The notes beneath the pieces were generated by a model. It saw nothing but the letters and a program-made list of their open reading frames with translations. It had not been told where the DNA came from and made no database searches. The translations under genes and the position numbers were made by a program. From assembly GCF_040712315.1 (NCBI RefSeq), contig NC_134023.1, positions 15,137,442 through 15,201,441 of the forward strand: a DNA stretch of 64,000 nt, written 5' to 3'. Positions 35,977 to 48,339 of this stretch are shown here, in pieces. The first letter of the stretch is position 1, and every line of letters begins with the position of its first letter. The DNA comes from Castanea sativa. Taxonomy: Eukaryota > Streptophyta > Magnoliopsida > Fagales > Fagaceae.

Positions 35977-36849
35977 TGTAAGAGGAAAAATTTTCAGCCA
36001 ATTAGAAAATGCCACATCAAAGTTTAGTGGCAAATTCTAAATTAATGTCATTAAATTAATTAAATTAGATGATGACATGTGTCATCCAAATTGGCATCAC
36101 ATTGGCATATCAAAATTTGCCACGTGTCATTTGGCCCACAAAATAAAGATAAATTTCCTATTCAAAGTTTATGGGTAATTATCTTTATTAAAATAAATAA
36201 ATAAATAAAATAAAGATAAATTTTCTATTCAAAATTGGTAGATAATTATCTTTATTAAATAAATTAAATAGAGATAATTATTTATCTTTGTTGATTATTA
36301 TCTTTATCAAAATATGATCTTTATCAAAATAGATAAATAGAGATAGTTATCTCTAAGAAGAATTTAGGCCAATCAAAAGTCTGCTACATACTTTCAAGCA
36401 TATCAATTCATAGTGGAGCTTATCCTCTAAAATCACTATAAATAGAGGACATCCCTTCTCATTTTCTAGGAGAAAAAGTTTTCAAGAGGCCCAAGCTTTA
36501 GAGAAATTCTGTCTCAAGAATCTTTGAAGAACTTGAAGCATCTTTGAAGAACTTGAAGAACATATGAAGAACTTGAAGAACATTCGAAGGGCTTGAAGAA
36601 CTTGAAGGACAACAAATCTCTAACAAGCTTAAAGCCAGAGATTCGTTGTAAAGACCATTTGATCCATCTTTCAACCAAATTGAAGAAAGTTTCGCGTTTG
36701 AGTCAAGACCATAAAGAAGATAGAATCAGAGGAGCATTTGTCAAAACTGAGATTGAACTCATTACTTGATTAATATAAAAATATATTTGTAGAACTCATT
36801 TTTTTTCAATTTGTTTGATTTTTCTTCAATTGAGAAATTTGTGTTTACA
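35977..36849 (+). mobile_element. solo LTR nested in the gag-only element, related to its host
   Basis: An 873-bp unit, TGTAAGAGGAAAAATTTTC to TTTGTGTTTACA, with perfect CATCC duplications (35972-35976 and 36850-36854). It shares with the host LTR (28484) the order CTATAAATAGA, GAACTTGAAGAAC blocks, AACAAGCT.AAAGCCAGAGA TTCGTTGTAA, and the terminal TTGTTTGATTT segment, but is clearly diverged: a sister family. Confidence 0.85.
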
Positions 36850-38743
36850 CATCCATTTGGTCTGGATTCCCTCAAGATTATCCTCCAAACTTGATCAAGG
36901 CTCCCCTTTCAAAGAACAAACGAACTCTCACAAGTATGTCTCAAAATTGAAATTACATTGGGTCACTACTTCAGCCTACTATTGCCGTCGGTGCCTACCA
37001 GTCTCCAACCTAACATTCTCATTTGGCGCCTACCGTTCTCGTCCACCATTCTCACCAAAAGGTCTCATCCGCCGTTCTTAACTACCCAACTACCGTTCTT
37101 CATCTCTTTGCTATAAATAGAAGGGCCGGATTCACTAAAGCCCATCAAAAAAAAAAAAAAAAAAACACATACGCTGAATCATGAAATGAAGATTTGCTTC
37201 TTTCAAATTTTCAAATCCTCCTTCTCACGGCCATTTCTCACTGTGGCCTCATCATTCTCAACACCTAGCAACCAAAATCGCTTCATAATCAGTTTAAAAT
37301 CAACCCTCTCATGGTTCAGTAGAAACCCTTCTCACAACATCATCGCTGTTTTAGGATTCAAACAAATTTTGTTTCCCTACTTAACGACCACATTTGTTCA
37401 TAAAGTTATTCATAACAAGGTCTGCATCGACCTTCCATGCTTCCTTGGACTTGGTTGTCCAGGAAATCCAAGTCCAACAGAGACACCTGTTTCTAAAATC
37501 AGGGCTTCCGTAGTCTCTCTCCAACTGTTTGGCCTCCCATCAGAAGCAGGGGTTCGAAACAAACAGTGGCTTGGCTGGTTTCTAAAACCAGGATCACAAG
37601 TTAGCTCCATCTTTCATTTATTGTGTTTTCCCAACAAAGTTGCATTAGGTGAAGGTGGTAAAAAGTGTTGGGGTATCCTACAAATTGTCTTCCATCCAAC
37701 ACTTACGATGACCTCCAAGATGCTAGCTCATCAGAAATTAGCCTTTGGTGTCGGCAAATGGTCGCTAAAGCCTCATTCCATGTTTCCACCAATGCGGAGC
37801 GCAAAGGTCATCGTTGTTGGTACCTCAAAACACACTTTTTGAAATTACTCCAACTTAAGATCAGCTTGAAGAATTTCAGAAAATATACTTCTGAAATTAC
37901 TTCAACTTAATGTCCGTCAGTATGGTCCAATTACACATGCGCATTCAATGACTTGCTTTCAGACCTTATTCAGCATGCAGCCAGTCCCACATCCCAAGGT
38001 GTACTTCCCAGAGAAATCTATGCCAGAGAGTCCCCAATATGCAGGGTCAGGGTCATGGTGTCATATGTTTCACCTATTCACTTTGCTTCATCACTATCTT
38101 CTTCGCCACCACCACCAGCAAACCCAGAATACCTTCTAAAATTACCTCAACTTAACCTAAGTGATGCGATAACACAAGTGCATTCAACCACACTCCCACA
38201 TGTTCTCTCTGTGATCCGAAGTATATCCTTCAGATATAACTTCACCAGAAGTTCTTAAAAATAAGAGCCTAGCTCCAGAGCTCTGCATGCTGTACCCAGC
38301 CAACATTCTCACCTCTTCTCCATCTTCAACACCCTGTGATTGCCACCAACGATCCAAAATACTCTTCTGAAATTACCTCAGCTTAACCTCTACCGAAATG
38401 TTTCAATCTTGCAAGTACATCCAACTTCTTGCAAATAACTTTCAGCCCCACCGACCCACTCCAAGTACCATTGAACACTCTTTTGAAATTACTTCGACTT
38501 AACCTCTGCTGAGAAAACTCGATCACGCGAGTACATTAAAATACTCGCAGACCCCTTCTCAGTCTCATCAAAGCCTTTCATATGGGTGGGTCTACTCTTC
38601 TGAAATTACTTCATCCTGTTAAAAGCTCTACCACCTTCAGCTATTTCACTAGAAGAGTCAAGCATAAAAATCCATTTTTTTCAAGACTCATTCACTCACC
38701 ACACTCCAAAACTATGTGCATGAACGAGTCTCGAGGGGGCATT
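36850..38743. other. non-coding 3' interior of the gag-only element
   Basis: Contains CTTCTGAAATTAC / CTCAACTTAA repeats (about 37840-38630) and an A17 tract at 37147-37164. Open frames such as 37186-37842 lack family features. No pol sequence seen. Confidence 0.6.
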
Positions 38744-39853
38744 TGTAGAGAGGGAAAATTCCCGACCTATCACAAGCTGACACATCATACTACCAAGTCC
38801 ACAAAATACAACCAATTACAAAGCGCCACATACTGCTGCTAGGTTTTGCTATCACTATTCAGAAACCAATAGAAATTTGCCAATTGTCATTGAATTAAAG
38901 GCATGAAACTGCATCAGCATGCGTAAGCGATGACACAAGCTGCCCTGCAAGTGTAAGCGATGACACAAGCGATCCATCACGTGTAAGGGATGACATAAGC
39001 GGACCAATCAGACTGTGACATGTGTCACCAATCAGACTCTGCCACGTGTCACTCACCCACCCCTAAACTCCTATAAATCGAAGCCTTCCCAAGACATTTA
39101 GGAGGACGAGGACAGATGGAGAAAGATATCTTGAGTTCAGAAATCCAGAAGCTCTACTGGAATCAAACCCGAAGCCTCCAGGAATTTCAAGAACTTCAAC
39201 CTTGAATACAGACAACATTTGAAGCAAAATCATCCAAACTACTTGTCTAGATCTCAAAGGTCACTGGAATCAAGCTCAAAAGCCTCCAGAAACCTCAACA
39301 AACCACAAATTGGTGAAGCTCTATGGATTCAAGCCTCCAAAGCCCCGAAGAACTTCCACCACAAACCTTCAAATACGAAGAACAATCGAAGAGGAATCAT
39401 CCAAATCATATTCCTAAATCTCATAGTTCACTGGAATCAAGCTCAAAAGCCTTCAGGAACCTCAACACACCATAAATCAACGAAGCTCTACGGAATCAAG
39501 CCTCTAAAGCACCGAAGAACTTCCACCACAAACCTTCACACACGAAGAACACGAAGAACACACGAAGAACACGAAGAACAAAGAATTTCTAACAAGCTCA
39601 TAGCCAGAGATTCGTTGTAATTACGTTTCAAAGATCTTCGATCTATTCCTCAGCCAAATTGAAGGATATCTTGTGTTCAAATCAAAATCACATTACCACA
39701 ATTCCAATTAACAAATCTTTCAAGGAGATCAAATCAGAGGATCACTCTTTTGTAATCACAGAGAATTGTACCACATTCATCAATACAAATTCGCATTTGT
39801 GAAACTATTTTACTTGTTTGATTTATTTCGAACTAAGAATTTAGTCGTCTACA
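38744..39853 (+). repeat. 3' LTR of the gag-only element
   Basis: 1,110 bp, homologous throughout to 28484-29598; preceded by polypurine tract 38731-38743. Followed by the GTTGT duplication. Confidence 0.9.
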
Positions 39854-40002
39854 GTTGTGTTTTTATATTCCGCACTTTCCATTGATATGATTATATAATT
39901 GTGTTAACCTATATCTGGAATTTGGACTAAGTAATAACTTGGCTTGTTAACTAGGTTAATCCAATTGTGTGTTTAAGGGGTCTAAATAAACTCTACAGTT
40001 GT

Positions 40003-40604
40003 TTTTAAATGTACTCGTGTGTGTGCATTGGATTACACACTAGTTTATATAAAAGAAGATTAGTAAAAGAATACTAAAAAGAAAATGTATAGTTGTAAAT
40101 TGCAAATTATCTACGTCATGACACGTAATAAAATAACATTATATAGGATAAATCTATCAATTAATGAAAAGAAAATAGAAATTAAAATACAACCAAATCG
40201 CATCAAGCTAAAGTAGAGTTCAACACAAAAATTCATCAACCTAAAATAGAGATGCATTAAAGAATTAATATTCCACCAACAAAAGAAAGAAAAATATGGA
40301 TTGAATGGAAGAGAGAATAACAAAATATTAAAGTGAATAAAATAGAAGAAGAATAGTCAAAGTAAAAGGAAGAGGAAGTAATTAAGGAATTGTAACGTTA
40401 AGATATAGAGTAGTGGGGAGATAAAAATGTAAAAATAAGAGGGAAAATATTGGAAGAAGTGTAATTGTAAGGTGATAAATTAATAAAGAGAAAAAATATT
40501 AAAAAGGAGAGGCAAAATGTTGGAAATAGGGGATGATGTGGCTCATCTGGAGTGTAGTAACAAAAAATGCTATGCTTCAGCTTTTAGATATATATAGATG
40601 TAGA
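40003..40604 (-). mobile_element. Helitron-like debris
   Basis: The right end read on the minus strand, TCTACATCTATATATATC then TAAAAGCTGAAGC, matches the Helitron-like 5' end in the TNL-1 intron (5901). The interior (GTAGTGGGGAGAT.AAAATGTA) is shared with 5660-5720. A CTAG at 40044-40047 may be the other end, but no clear hairpin was seen. Confidence 0.4.
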
Positions 40605-40679
40605 CTAGATGATGTCTTGCGCAATACATGGATACTTTCTAATTTCATTTGAAATAATTTTTTCATTTTTTAATACCTA

Positions 40680-41858
40680 CTATAATACTAATTCTATAGT
40701 ACAATATTTATGTTTTTCTACAATATTGTCGAGCTTTTTATAAGCTTGATGCAACTTGTAGGAGCTGGAACTCAATAATCTTCCACATTTTGTATTTAAT
40801 GTTTTCGTTACCAAGTTGGAATCCCCTTGTAACTCAAACTGATCCTGTAAAATGAAGTGTATATGTATTATAAAAATACTATTATATGAATTTAATATGC
40901 TTAGTGACAACAAAGACGAGTTAGACGTTATCAATGTAAATTTACCGCGATATTTTGAAGCACCACATCTCTAGTAGCAGCATCAACATTTTTCCAATTT
41001 TTCATGTTGTAACTGAACAAATTACTTTGCACTTGTAAGCCAATTTGATTGACAAGCTTGCACACATTCTTCCCAATAGGAGCATCATATTCTTCAGCTA
41101 TACGTACTGGCAACTTACCATTTTTTTCAACAAGTGCCCGTACTGCTATACCACGTGTTGTTCCACGGGTATTTCTGCTAGCAGATCCTATTTAAACATT
41201 ATTAATGTTAAGAAATTATACATTCCAAGTTTATTATAACTAAATTAAGTGAAGTATAATCTCAATAGTAAAAACAGGGTGTAGTTGTAATTAAGTATAT
41301 TCTATGTAATTACCAGTCGTGCTAATTAATGCGCCAGTAGTCTGCGCCTCCGCACTAGAAGAACTTTGGATGGGAGGATTTGCTTCAGGAGGTGTTTCCA
41401 TAGATTGGACCGTAGATTGAACCACCGGGATAGATGCCTCACCTCGTGAGCGTGTAAGTCGTCCTGGTGCCATCTGTAACTAACAAACATACATATAATG
41501 GAACAACAAAGTTATTACAAGTAATGGAACAACAAAGTTATTACAAGTAATGGAACAATAAAATTATTATCATCTATTGTATCCTATGGAACATCTATTG
41601 TACTTTATGGATTACAGAATTAAATGACTCATCATCATTGTCATCGTCACCAATAGGTGGTACATAATCATCATCTACCACAACACTAGCTCTACTTCTT
41701 TTCCCTTTTGCACAATTTGACTGAGCAGTATCCTTTAGAGAAGTTGAGATGTGCTTCAATCCCAAAGCATCAATTCTCTCTTGGCTTTGCCTCATTTTAT
41801 CCAATCTTGTCATCTCATACCTCGGTATGTTATGAGTGTATTTGACCTTTTTAGGCAT
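40680..41858 (-). pseudogene. CACTA second gene, TNPA-like (Transposase_24 type), fragmentary
   Basis: Exon pieces: 41858-41595 (MPKKVKYTHNIPRYEMTRLD, acidic end), 41473-41291 (MAPGRLTRSRGEASIPVVQS), about 41190-40931 (RGTTRGIAVRALVEKNGKLP, then NWKNVDAATRDVVLQNI) and 40934-40680 (DQFELQGDS). The KLPV...GKN...GLQV...WKNV pattern matches the plant En/Spm second-gene family, which binds the subterminal repeats. No complete reading frame is assembled. Confidence 0.65.
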
Positions 41859-42133
41859 TTTTTGAAACTATGTATTGATGTCATCAAGTTCAAAATAAGT
41901 ACAAAACATCTCAATAACAATTACTACTAACTTTACATATCATAGTCTACGCCATTATCCATATCAAGCAATTCACAAGTGCAAAATTTGAACACAATTA
42001 CTACTAACTCAACACAACAAATGACCACATCAATATCCATATCAAGTTCAAGATAAGTATAAAACAATTGCTACTTAGACAAGCATAAAACTTTAAGATA
42101 AGCACACAACATTTAAGACAATTGTTATGAACT

Positions 42134-42747
42134 CTACATATCATAATCCATATCAAGATCAACATCAGGTATGTCATGCACTTCATTTTGATTAGCATCT
42201 CTTGAAGTTCCACCTTCAAGAACAACCTCAGTTTCAACATCACCCATACAATAGTCAATAATATTGTCCTCAACATTGATAGAGACAACATCAACAATCG
42301 CTTCTTGTTGAAATGCGTCACTATCTTTTGTATTATCATTGGATTCTCCACTCTCGACTTCCGGGACATCAAACACTCCCCTATGCTGGATAGATTGCAC
42401 AATTTTCTAAGGTTCACCTAATTTGGTATCTTGAAGGTAAAAAACTTGTCTCGCTTGACTAGGAAGTATAAAAGGGTCATTTTCATAACACCGACTTGTA
42501 ACATCAATGCTTGTGCAGTGTGCATCGGTTCTTATCGTTCTCCTTCGACCATTGGCACCAGTATTGTACCATTCACACTGGAACAAAACAACTTTATGGC
42601 GAAACACATACTCCAATTCTCAAATTTTGCACACATGACCATAGAAGTAGTGCATTTCTCCCTCATGGTTTCCTTCAGTACATACACCACTTTACACGAC
42701 GATTGTCTAGGTCCCTTGTATGGAACTTTACACCATTGACCATACAA
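42134..42747 (-). pseudogene. CACTA DUF4216 segment
   Basis: Downstream exon of the transposase transcript. KVVLFQCEWYNTGANG, then ENDPFILPSQARQVFYLQDT, is the typical DUF4216 end; an in-frame TAG at 42407-42409 replaces the Trp expected after LGEP, and an acidic tail follows to 42134. Confidence 0.75.
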
Positions 42748-43094
42748 ACTGTGTACTCCTTCACATACGGCTTAGGACCATTTGCAAATGACCATAACTC
42801 TTTAGTAGCTTCTAGTGACTCGTTAACTTTCAATCTATTCATCTATAATGACATACAACAAGTGATATTAATTAGTAATAAGTAATGACGAAACTATTTA
42901 AATATTTAATTTTTATTAGTGTGTGATTAAATTTCAAATGTCTTACACGTTCTCTGAACCACTTGGGAAACTCTTGTCATTGGATTTGAGTTATGGCTTC
43001 TCTAGTAGGATTATGCAATGTACTTTTGTTTTCACTATTAAAAATAAGGTGATTTATTTTTAGCTAAGCATTGCAGATAATATTCAAAACTTGA

Positions 43095-45724
43095 TCAAAC
43101 AATACATGCATATGAAATCACATACTTTAAATAAGGCTCTAGCTCAGGACTATTGTACAATAAGTACCAATGAGCAGTATCAAGCAATGCATGAGACAAG
43201 TTGCCATCATTCCGCCTACCATCTGTAGGTCGGGCAGTTTGTGAAAAAACTATCAATCCTTCACTAGATTCACCAAAATCTTCATTTTTTTCTCTTCGAT
43301 TATGCACAATTTCGATCCCATCAATATACAAAGACCAGTTGTTAATACATTCTTTGAGAATGTAAGCCTCTGCAATCGAACCTTCTGGTCGAGCTCAATT
43401 CGAAACGTATCTTTTCAATTTTCCAAGGTACCTACGAGGAAAAAATATACACATTATGTGATTTTATACCACGTGGGAAAGATACAATTGATGGATGCAT
43501 TAAAGGGTCTAATTACCTTTCAATTGGGTACATCCACCGATATTGTACCGGGCTCCTAGAATTGCTTCTTGAGGCAAGTGAAGGTGGACCATAACATCAA
43601 AGAATGCTGGAGGAAAGAACCTCTCAGACTCGCATAGTATAAGAACTATACGTTCTTCTAGTTTCTCCAATTCACTCCGCTTTAGGATCCTTGAGCATAA
43701 GTCTTGAAAGAAGCTGCCCAACTCAAACAATACAATACTAATATCTTTATGTGCAAACCCTCACACCCAATTGGAAGAATTCGTTGTAGTAGCACATGAC
43801 AGTCGTGGCTTTTCAAACCAAATAATCTACCATTTTTTGCATTCACTGACCTTGATATATTGGTTGCATAGCCATCCGGATACTTGACTGATTTCAAAAA
43901 GTCATAGAAACCATCCCTTTCATTTGGGCTTAATGAAAAAAAAGCCCGAGGCTTGTCATATGATCCATCAAGACGTTGTTTCAAATGCAACGTGTGCCTA
44001 AAGTTCATATTTTGCAAGTCTATCCATGCCTTGTCAGTATCCTTGTTTCTCCCCTCAATGCCCAACAAAGTACTATAAGTACTCTCACTAATGGTCTTCT
44101 CCACATGCATGACATCAATGTTGTGCTTAAGCTTCTTATTCTTCCAGTGTGGAAGCTTATACAAAATACTTACCTTTGACCAATTTGGCTCCCCAATGAG
44201 TTGTCTCTTTTTATTACTTGGATGCTTTCCTAAAATTATATTTGGCATTCTATCTAACTGCTCTTGTATCTTTCCCACTTGTAACTCTAAAGATCTCTTC
44301 CATTTCTCCGATAAACCATTATGCAACCAACTATGTCTCCAACGATGTTCCATAGGCAAATAAGCTCGATGGTTAATGAATCCAATTTTACTTTCCAAAA
44401 CTTCTGAATATGGTTCATCGTTGCAAGTGTAACAAGAATGATAACCCTTTGTCCTCCACCCAGACACGTTACCAAATCCAGGATAGTCATGTATTGTCCA
44501 CAACAAAGTTGCACGCATCTGAAAATGCTCTTTACTATAAGCATCATAAGTTTCTACACCTTCTTCCCACAACTCCTTCAACTCGTCAACTAATGGTTTC
44601 AAGTAAGTATCAATCTCATTTCCTGGTTGATGGGGACCAGGAATAAGCAAGGACAACATAAAATATGGCTCCTTCATAACCAGCCAATGCGGTAGGTTAT
44701 AGGGGATAAGTATGACAGGACACATACTATAGTTGTTGTTCATATTCCCAAAAGGGTTAAATCCATCTGTAGCCAACCCCAACCTTACATTGCGAGGTTC
44801 GAGGGCAAAATCAGGATGTTGCAAATCAAACTCTTTCCACTCCTTACTATCAACCGGATGCCTCATTATCCCATCATCCACTCGTTTTTCTATATACCAT
44901 CTCATGTCCTTAGCTCTTTGGCCTAACATGTACAATCTCCTCAATCTCGGTGTCAACGGGAAGTAACGCAATACCTTATGAGGAATCTTTTTACCTTGGG
45001 CACGTGTATCCTTGTACCTAGGCGTCTCACACACCGGACATTTATCAAGGTTTTCATTTTCCTTCCAAAATAGTGCACAATCATTTTTGCATGCATCTAT
45101 ATGCTCATATGACATGACCAAGTTACATAATATCTTCTTTGCTTCATAAGTTGACCTTGGAACCAAGTTATCTTTTGGTAAAACCTTTGTCAGCAATTCT
45201 AGCATCATATCAAGTCCCTTATTACTCAAGTTGGTCATTACCTTTACATTTAACATCTCAATAACAAACTTCAAGATACTATAATCAGTGCAACCCGGAT
45301 ACAACTCACGCCTTGCATCTTCCTCAAGTTTGTCAAAATGATACACCTCCTCATCTTCGGTTGCATTTCTTGGTTCCCCTCTAATTCAGTCACCTACCAA
45401 GGCATCGATACCATCCATATGATCACCATCCGACATTTCATTATCATGAATGTTCTCATTCAATACACGAGGTTCTCCATGATTATACCAATTAACGTAA
45501 GATTGCATAATCCCACGATGAAGCCCACGATGAAGCAAATGGATATGCACAATTTGAAGATATTGTTGATAGCAATTCACACAGTGAATACATGAGCATG
45601 GAATATTACCACTCAAGTCCACAACCGATCTTACAAAATTAATAAATTTATTGACCCCTTCAATATATGGACGACTTAATCTGCCATCAAGTGTCTTAGC
45701 CATTGGCATCCAACTTTTATCCAT
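43095..45724 (-). pseudogene. CACTA transposase TNP2 with DUF4218, broken
   Basis: Starts MDKSWMPMAKTLDGRLSRPY (transposase-associated domain, with CSCIHCVNC) at 45724. In the same frame after a TGA at 45386-45388 comes the TNP2 body: ELYPGCTDYSILKFVIEML, CPVCETPRYKDT, PLTPRLRRLYM, LGLATDGFNPFGNMNNNYSM, then LIPGPHQPGNEIDTYLKPLV and GWRTKGYHSCYTCN. Near 43750 the frame shifts (GSFFQDLCSRILKRSELEKL in another frame), and the DUF4218 segment (RPEGSIAEAYIL) follows around 43300-43430. TNP2 would bind element ends and catalyse cut-and-paste. The stop plus frameshift make it non-functional. Confidence 0.88.
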
Positions 45725-45889
45725 GTTTGACTACAATAAGGTAAATGCTACTTTAGTAAAATAAGAATAACTCATGCATAATGTATTCTAACATCTAAGT
45801 CTATAAGCTACTTAGATAAAGTTCTATCTCATTCATGAATGCACAAGTATTGAAATCAAATAAAATACTATTCATCACATCTAATCAAC

Positions 45890-46790
45890 AATACTCATTC
45901 ACATTTGCAAGAAATGAAAAACACTCTCAATATTAGTTTAACCCACCTTATAACACCATGCAAGCCACCCGCTTGCTCCAACACAACATACCACCACAAA
46001 ACCAATCACAAACATCACAAGTATAGAGTTTTACAAGTATTTAAATCAAATAAAATATTATTCATCACATCTAATCAACAATACTCATTAACATTTGCAA
46101 GAAATGAAAAACACTCCCAATATTAGTTTAACCCACCCTATAACACCATGCAAGCCACCCGCTTGCTCCAACACAACATACCACCACAAAACCAATCACA
46201 ATCATCACAAGTATAGAGTTTTACAAGTATTTAAATCAAATAAAATACTATTCATCACATTTAATCAACAATACTCATTAACATTTGCAAGAAATGAAAA
46301 ACACTCCCAATATTAGTTTAACCCACCTTATAACACCATGCAAGCCACCCGCTTGCTCCAACACAACATACCACCACAAAACCAATCACAAACATCACAA
46401 GTATAGAGTTTTACAAATATTTAAATCAAATAAAATATTATTCATCACATCTAATCAACAATACTCATTAACATTTGCAAGAAATGAAAAACACTCCCAA
46501 TATTAGTTTAACCCACCCTATAACACCATGCAAGCCACCCGCTTGCTCCAACACAACATACCACCACAAAACCAATCACAATCATCACAAGTATAGAGTT
46601 TTACAAGTATTTAAATCAAATAAAATACTATTGATCACATTTAATCAACAATACTCATTAACATTTGCAAGAAATGAAAAACACTCCCAATATTAGTTTA
46701 ACCCACCTTATAACACCATGCAAGCCACCCGCTTGCTCCAATACGACATACCACCACAAATCCAATTTCCAACATCACACGTATAGAGTT
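45890..46790. repeat. 190-bp tandem array with two-unit higher-order period
   Basis: Units repeat at exactly 190 bp (landmark ATGCAAGCCACCCGCTTGCT at 45957, 46147, 46337, 46527 and 46717). Units 1 and 3 share one set of variants (CTTATAACACC, CAAACATCAC), units 2 and 4 another (CCTATAACACC, CAATCATCAC), giving a 380-bp higher-order repeat. Lies between the transposase 5' end and the terminus of the CACTA. Confidence 0.9.
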
Positions 46791-47800
46791 TTATAAGGTT
46801 TTCTACTAAAATTTACTTACTTTGCTCAAGCTAAGCTTACAACTTTCAGAAAAAATCCAAAGTTATTGCAAACAATGTGTATTTAACCTGTAAAAGAAAA
46901 GTTAAATTTATAAGTACTTCAATCTTGAAAATGATCCTCTAATAATAAAAAGAAGCGAAGGCACTAGGCCAAGAGTGATCAATCACTAGTTTTTGCCAAA
47001 GGGACACTTACTGTTGAAATGCTTTCCTGCAGAAAGAGAAACAAAATTGAAAATTGAGGAACACAAACAATAATCTAAAATAACTAACTAAACCATAAAA
47101 CAATAATCTGGCTTTATCAAAGTGAAGACCCAAAACTGAGACCCAAAAACATTTCACAACAATTTTAGCTAACCCAAAAAGGGTACCATCAAAGTCACCA
47201 AAATGCTAAAACAATCACCATTCCACAACCACAACCACCATTCCAGTTCACAAACAACAACAGCACAGCCCTCATCCAAAACAATCTATACAAAATGAGA
47301 ACGGTCTCTATTCAAACTTAGACAAATTGTCCCACCATAGAGAACAAATCTCAAACAGAAAATATTGACTGAATTTATTCAGTGTTTCAGCCATCAAACA
47401 GAATCATCCACTCTCCTAAGTCTAGTTCTTTCAATTTATCAGCTTAGATAACACAATCATGTAGTCATTGAAAAGAATAAGATAATTAACTGAGATCATA
47501 CAAATAATCATCAACCATCACAGAAAACATCATCAATAAGACAATAACAAAACCCCCAATCTTCTATAGAACTATAGAAGTAATCAGATAGCAGAGGAAA
47601 TACAATCACAAAACAAATTATTATTATTATTATTTCTAAAACTTTATGTTCTCCTATTTTCTTGAAAAAAAAAACAAAAAGGAAAAAAAAATAACATCAA
47701 GCAGAAAAATTAACATCAAGCATTTAGAAACAAAAATTAACAAAAAAAATTAACTCAAAAAGGAAAAAAAAAAAAAGAAGAAGAAAAATACCTGGAAGTG
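46791..47800. other. CACTA upstream non-coding region
   Basis: AT-rich leader or intron sequence with A-rich tracts; no open frame of note. Probably untranslated or intronic for the transposase gene. Confidence 0.5.
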
Positions 47801-48230
47801 TCATGAACTAAAGCGTCGCTGGATGGTGTGAACTGAAGCGTCGCCAGATGGTGCGAACTGAAGTGTCGCGGGATGGTGCGACTAAAGCGTCACTGGCGAT
47901 TGGGAGTTGAAACATCGCGATCAGGGCCGGCGTTTGAATCGTCGCGATTGGGAGAGAAGCGTCGCCGGCGAGCTGAAGAGTCGCGATCGGGGCTGGCTTC
48001 TGAATTGTCGCGATTGGGAGCTGAAGCGTCACCGGCGTCTGAATCGTTGCGATGGACACGAAATCGGCGACGAATGGGAACCATCATCGGCGTCTGAATC
48101 GTCGTAATGGACACAAAATTGGCAACGAATGGGAACCGACGCCGATAGAAACTGCCGAATGGAAGCGTCGCCATCTCGCCGATAGGAACCGTCGCCATCG
48201 CTAATAGGAACCGTCGCCGATAGTGTGTTG
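47800..48230. repeat. CpG-rich short-repeat block in the CACTA 5' region
   Basis: Dense GAAGCGTCG, GTCGCGAT and TGGGAGCTGAA repeats, sharply GC-richer than both flanks. Overlapping open frames on both strands arise from this repeat. The position before the transposase gene suits a promoter or CpG island. Confidence 0.6.
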
Positions 48231-48339
48231 ATATGAAGGTTCGATGTATTTGGTCTGAAGGTTCTTTTGTGTGGGAGGCTTTTGGGAGTTGAAATAAAAG
48301 AGAGAAATGACAAAATAAAAGGGTTAAGTGACCTAATAT

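Larger units (their letters stand above)
28484..39853 (+). mobile_element. gag-only LTR retrotransposon (TR-GAG type), 11.4 kb
   Basis: Two LTRs, 28484-29598 and 38744-39853 (TGTAGAGAGG...TCTACA), with a perfect GTTGT target duplication (28479-28483 and 39854-39858). Primer-binding site at about 29604, polypurine tract TCGAGGGGGCATT before the 3' LTR, and one gag gene. No protease, RT, RNase H or integrase in the remaining 7.2 kb, which is instead tandem repeats, a SINE and a solo LTR. Such gag-only elements must borrow enzymes from relatives. Four differences in the first ~107 bp of the LTRs suggest moderate age. Confidence 0.88.
27782..39997 (+). mobile_element. copia-like solo LTR split by a nested retrotransposon
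   Basis: The left part 27782-28483 starts TGTTAGGTTCTAAG and the right part 39859-39997 ends AAACTCTACA. Flanks ATTGT and GTTGT match at four of five bases. Removing the nested element (28484-39853) and one GTTGT copy gives an LTR of about 841 bp with a leader-like stretch (GGTATAAAAGGCAAACCCTA near 28070). No internal domain follows, so it is a solo LTR or fragment. Superfamily is a guess. Confidence 0.6.

Noticed and set aside
37186..37842. 218-residue ORF as a host gene
   Set aside because: Lies inside the gag-only element, low complexity and without family motifs; likely chance.
40560..40680. Left terminus of the CACTA element
   Set aside because: No CACTA end, no subterminal GTGACGAAA repeats, and the sequence is Helitron-like.
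45905..46696. Four 73-codon identical-looking small proteins; also considered a CRISPR-like array
   Set aside because: They are the same chance frame in each 190-bp satellite unit; unit length and lack of spacers exclude CRISPR.
47808..48313. Overlapping Arg/Ser-rich proteins on both strands
   Set aside because: All frames are open because of the short CpG-rich repeat; no conserved domain.
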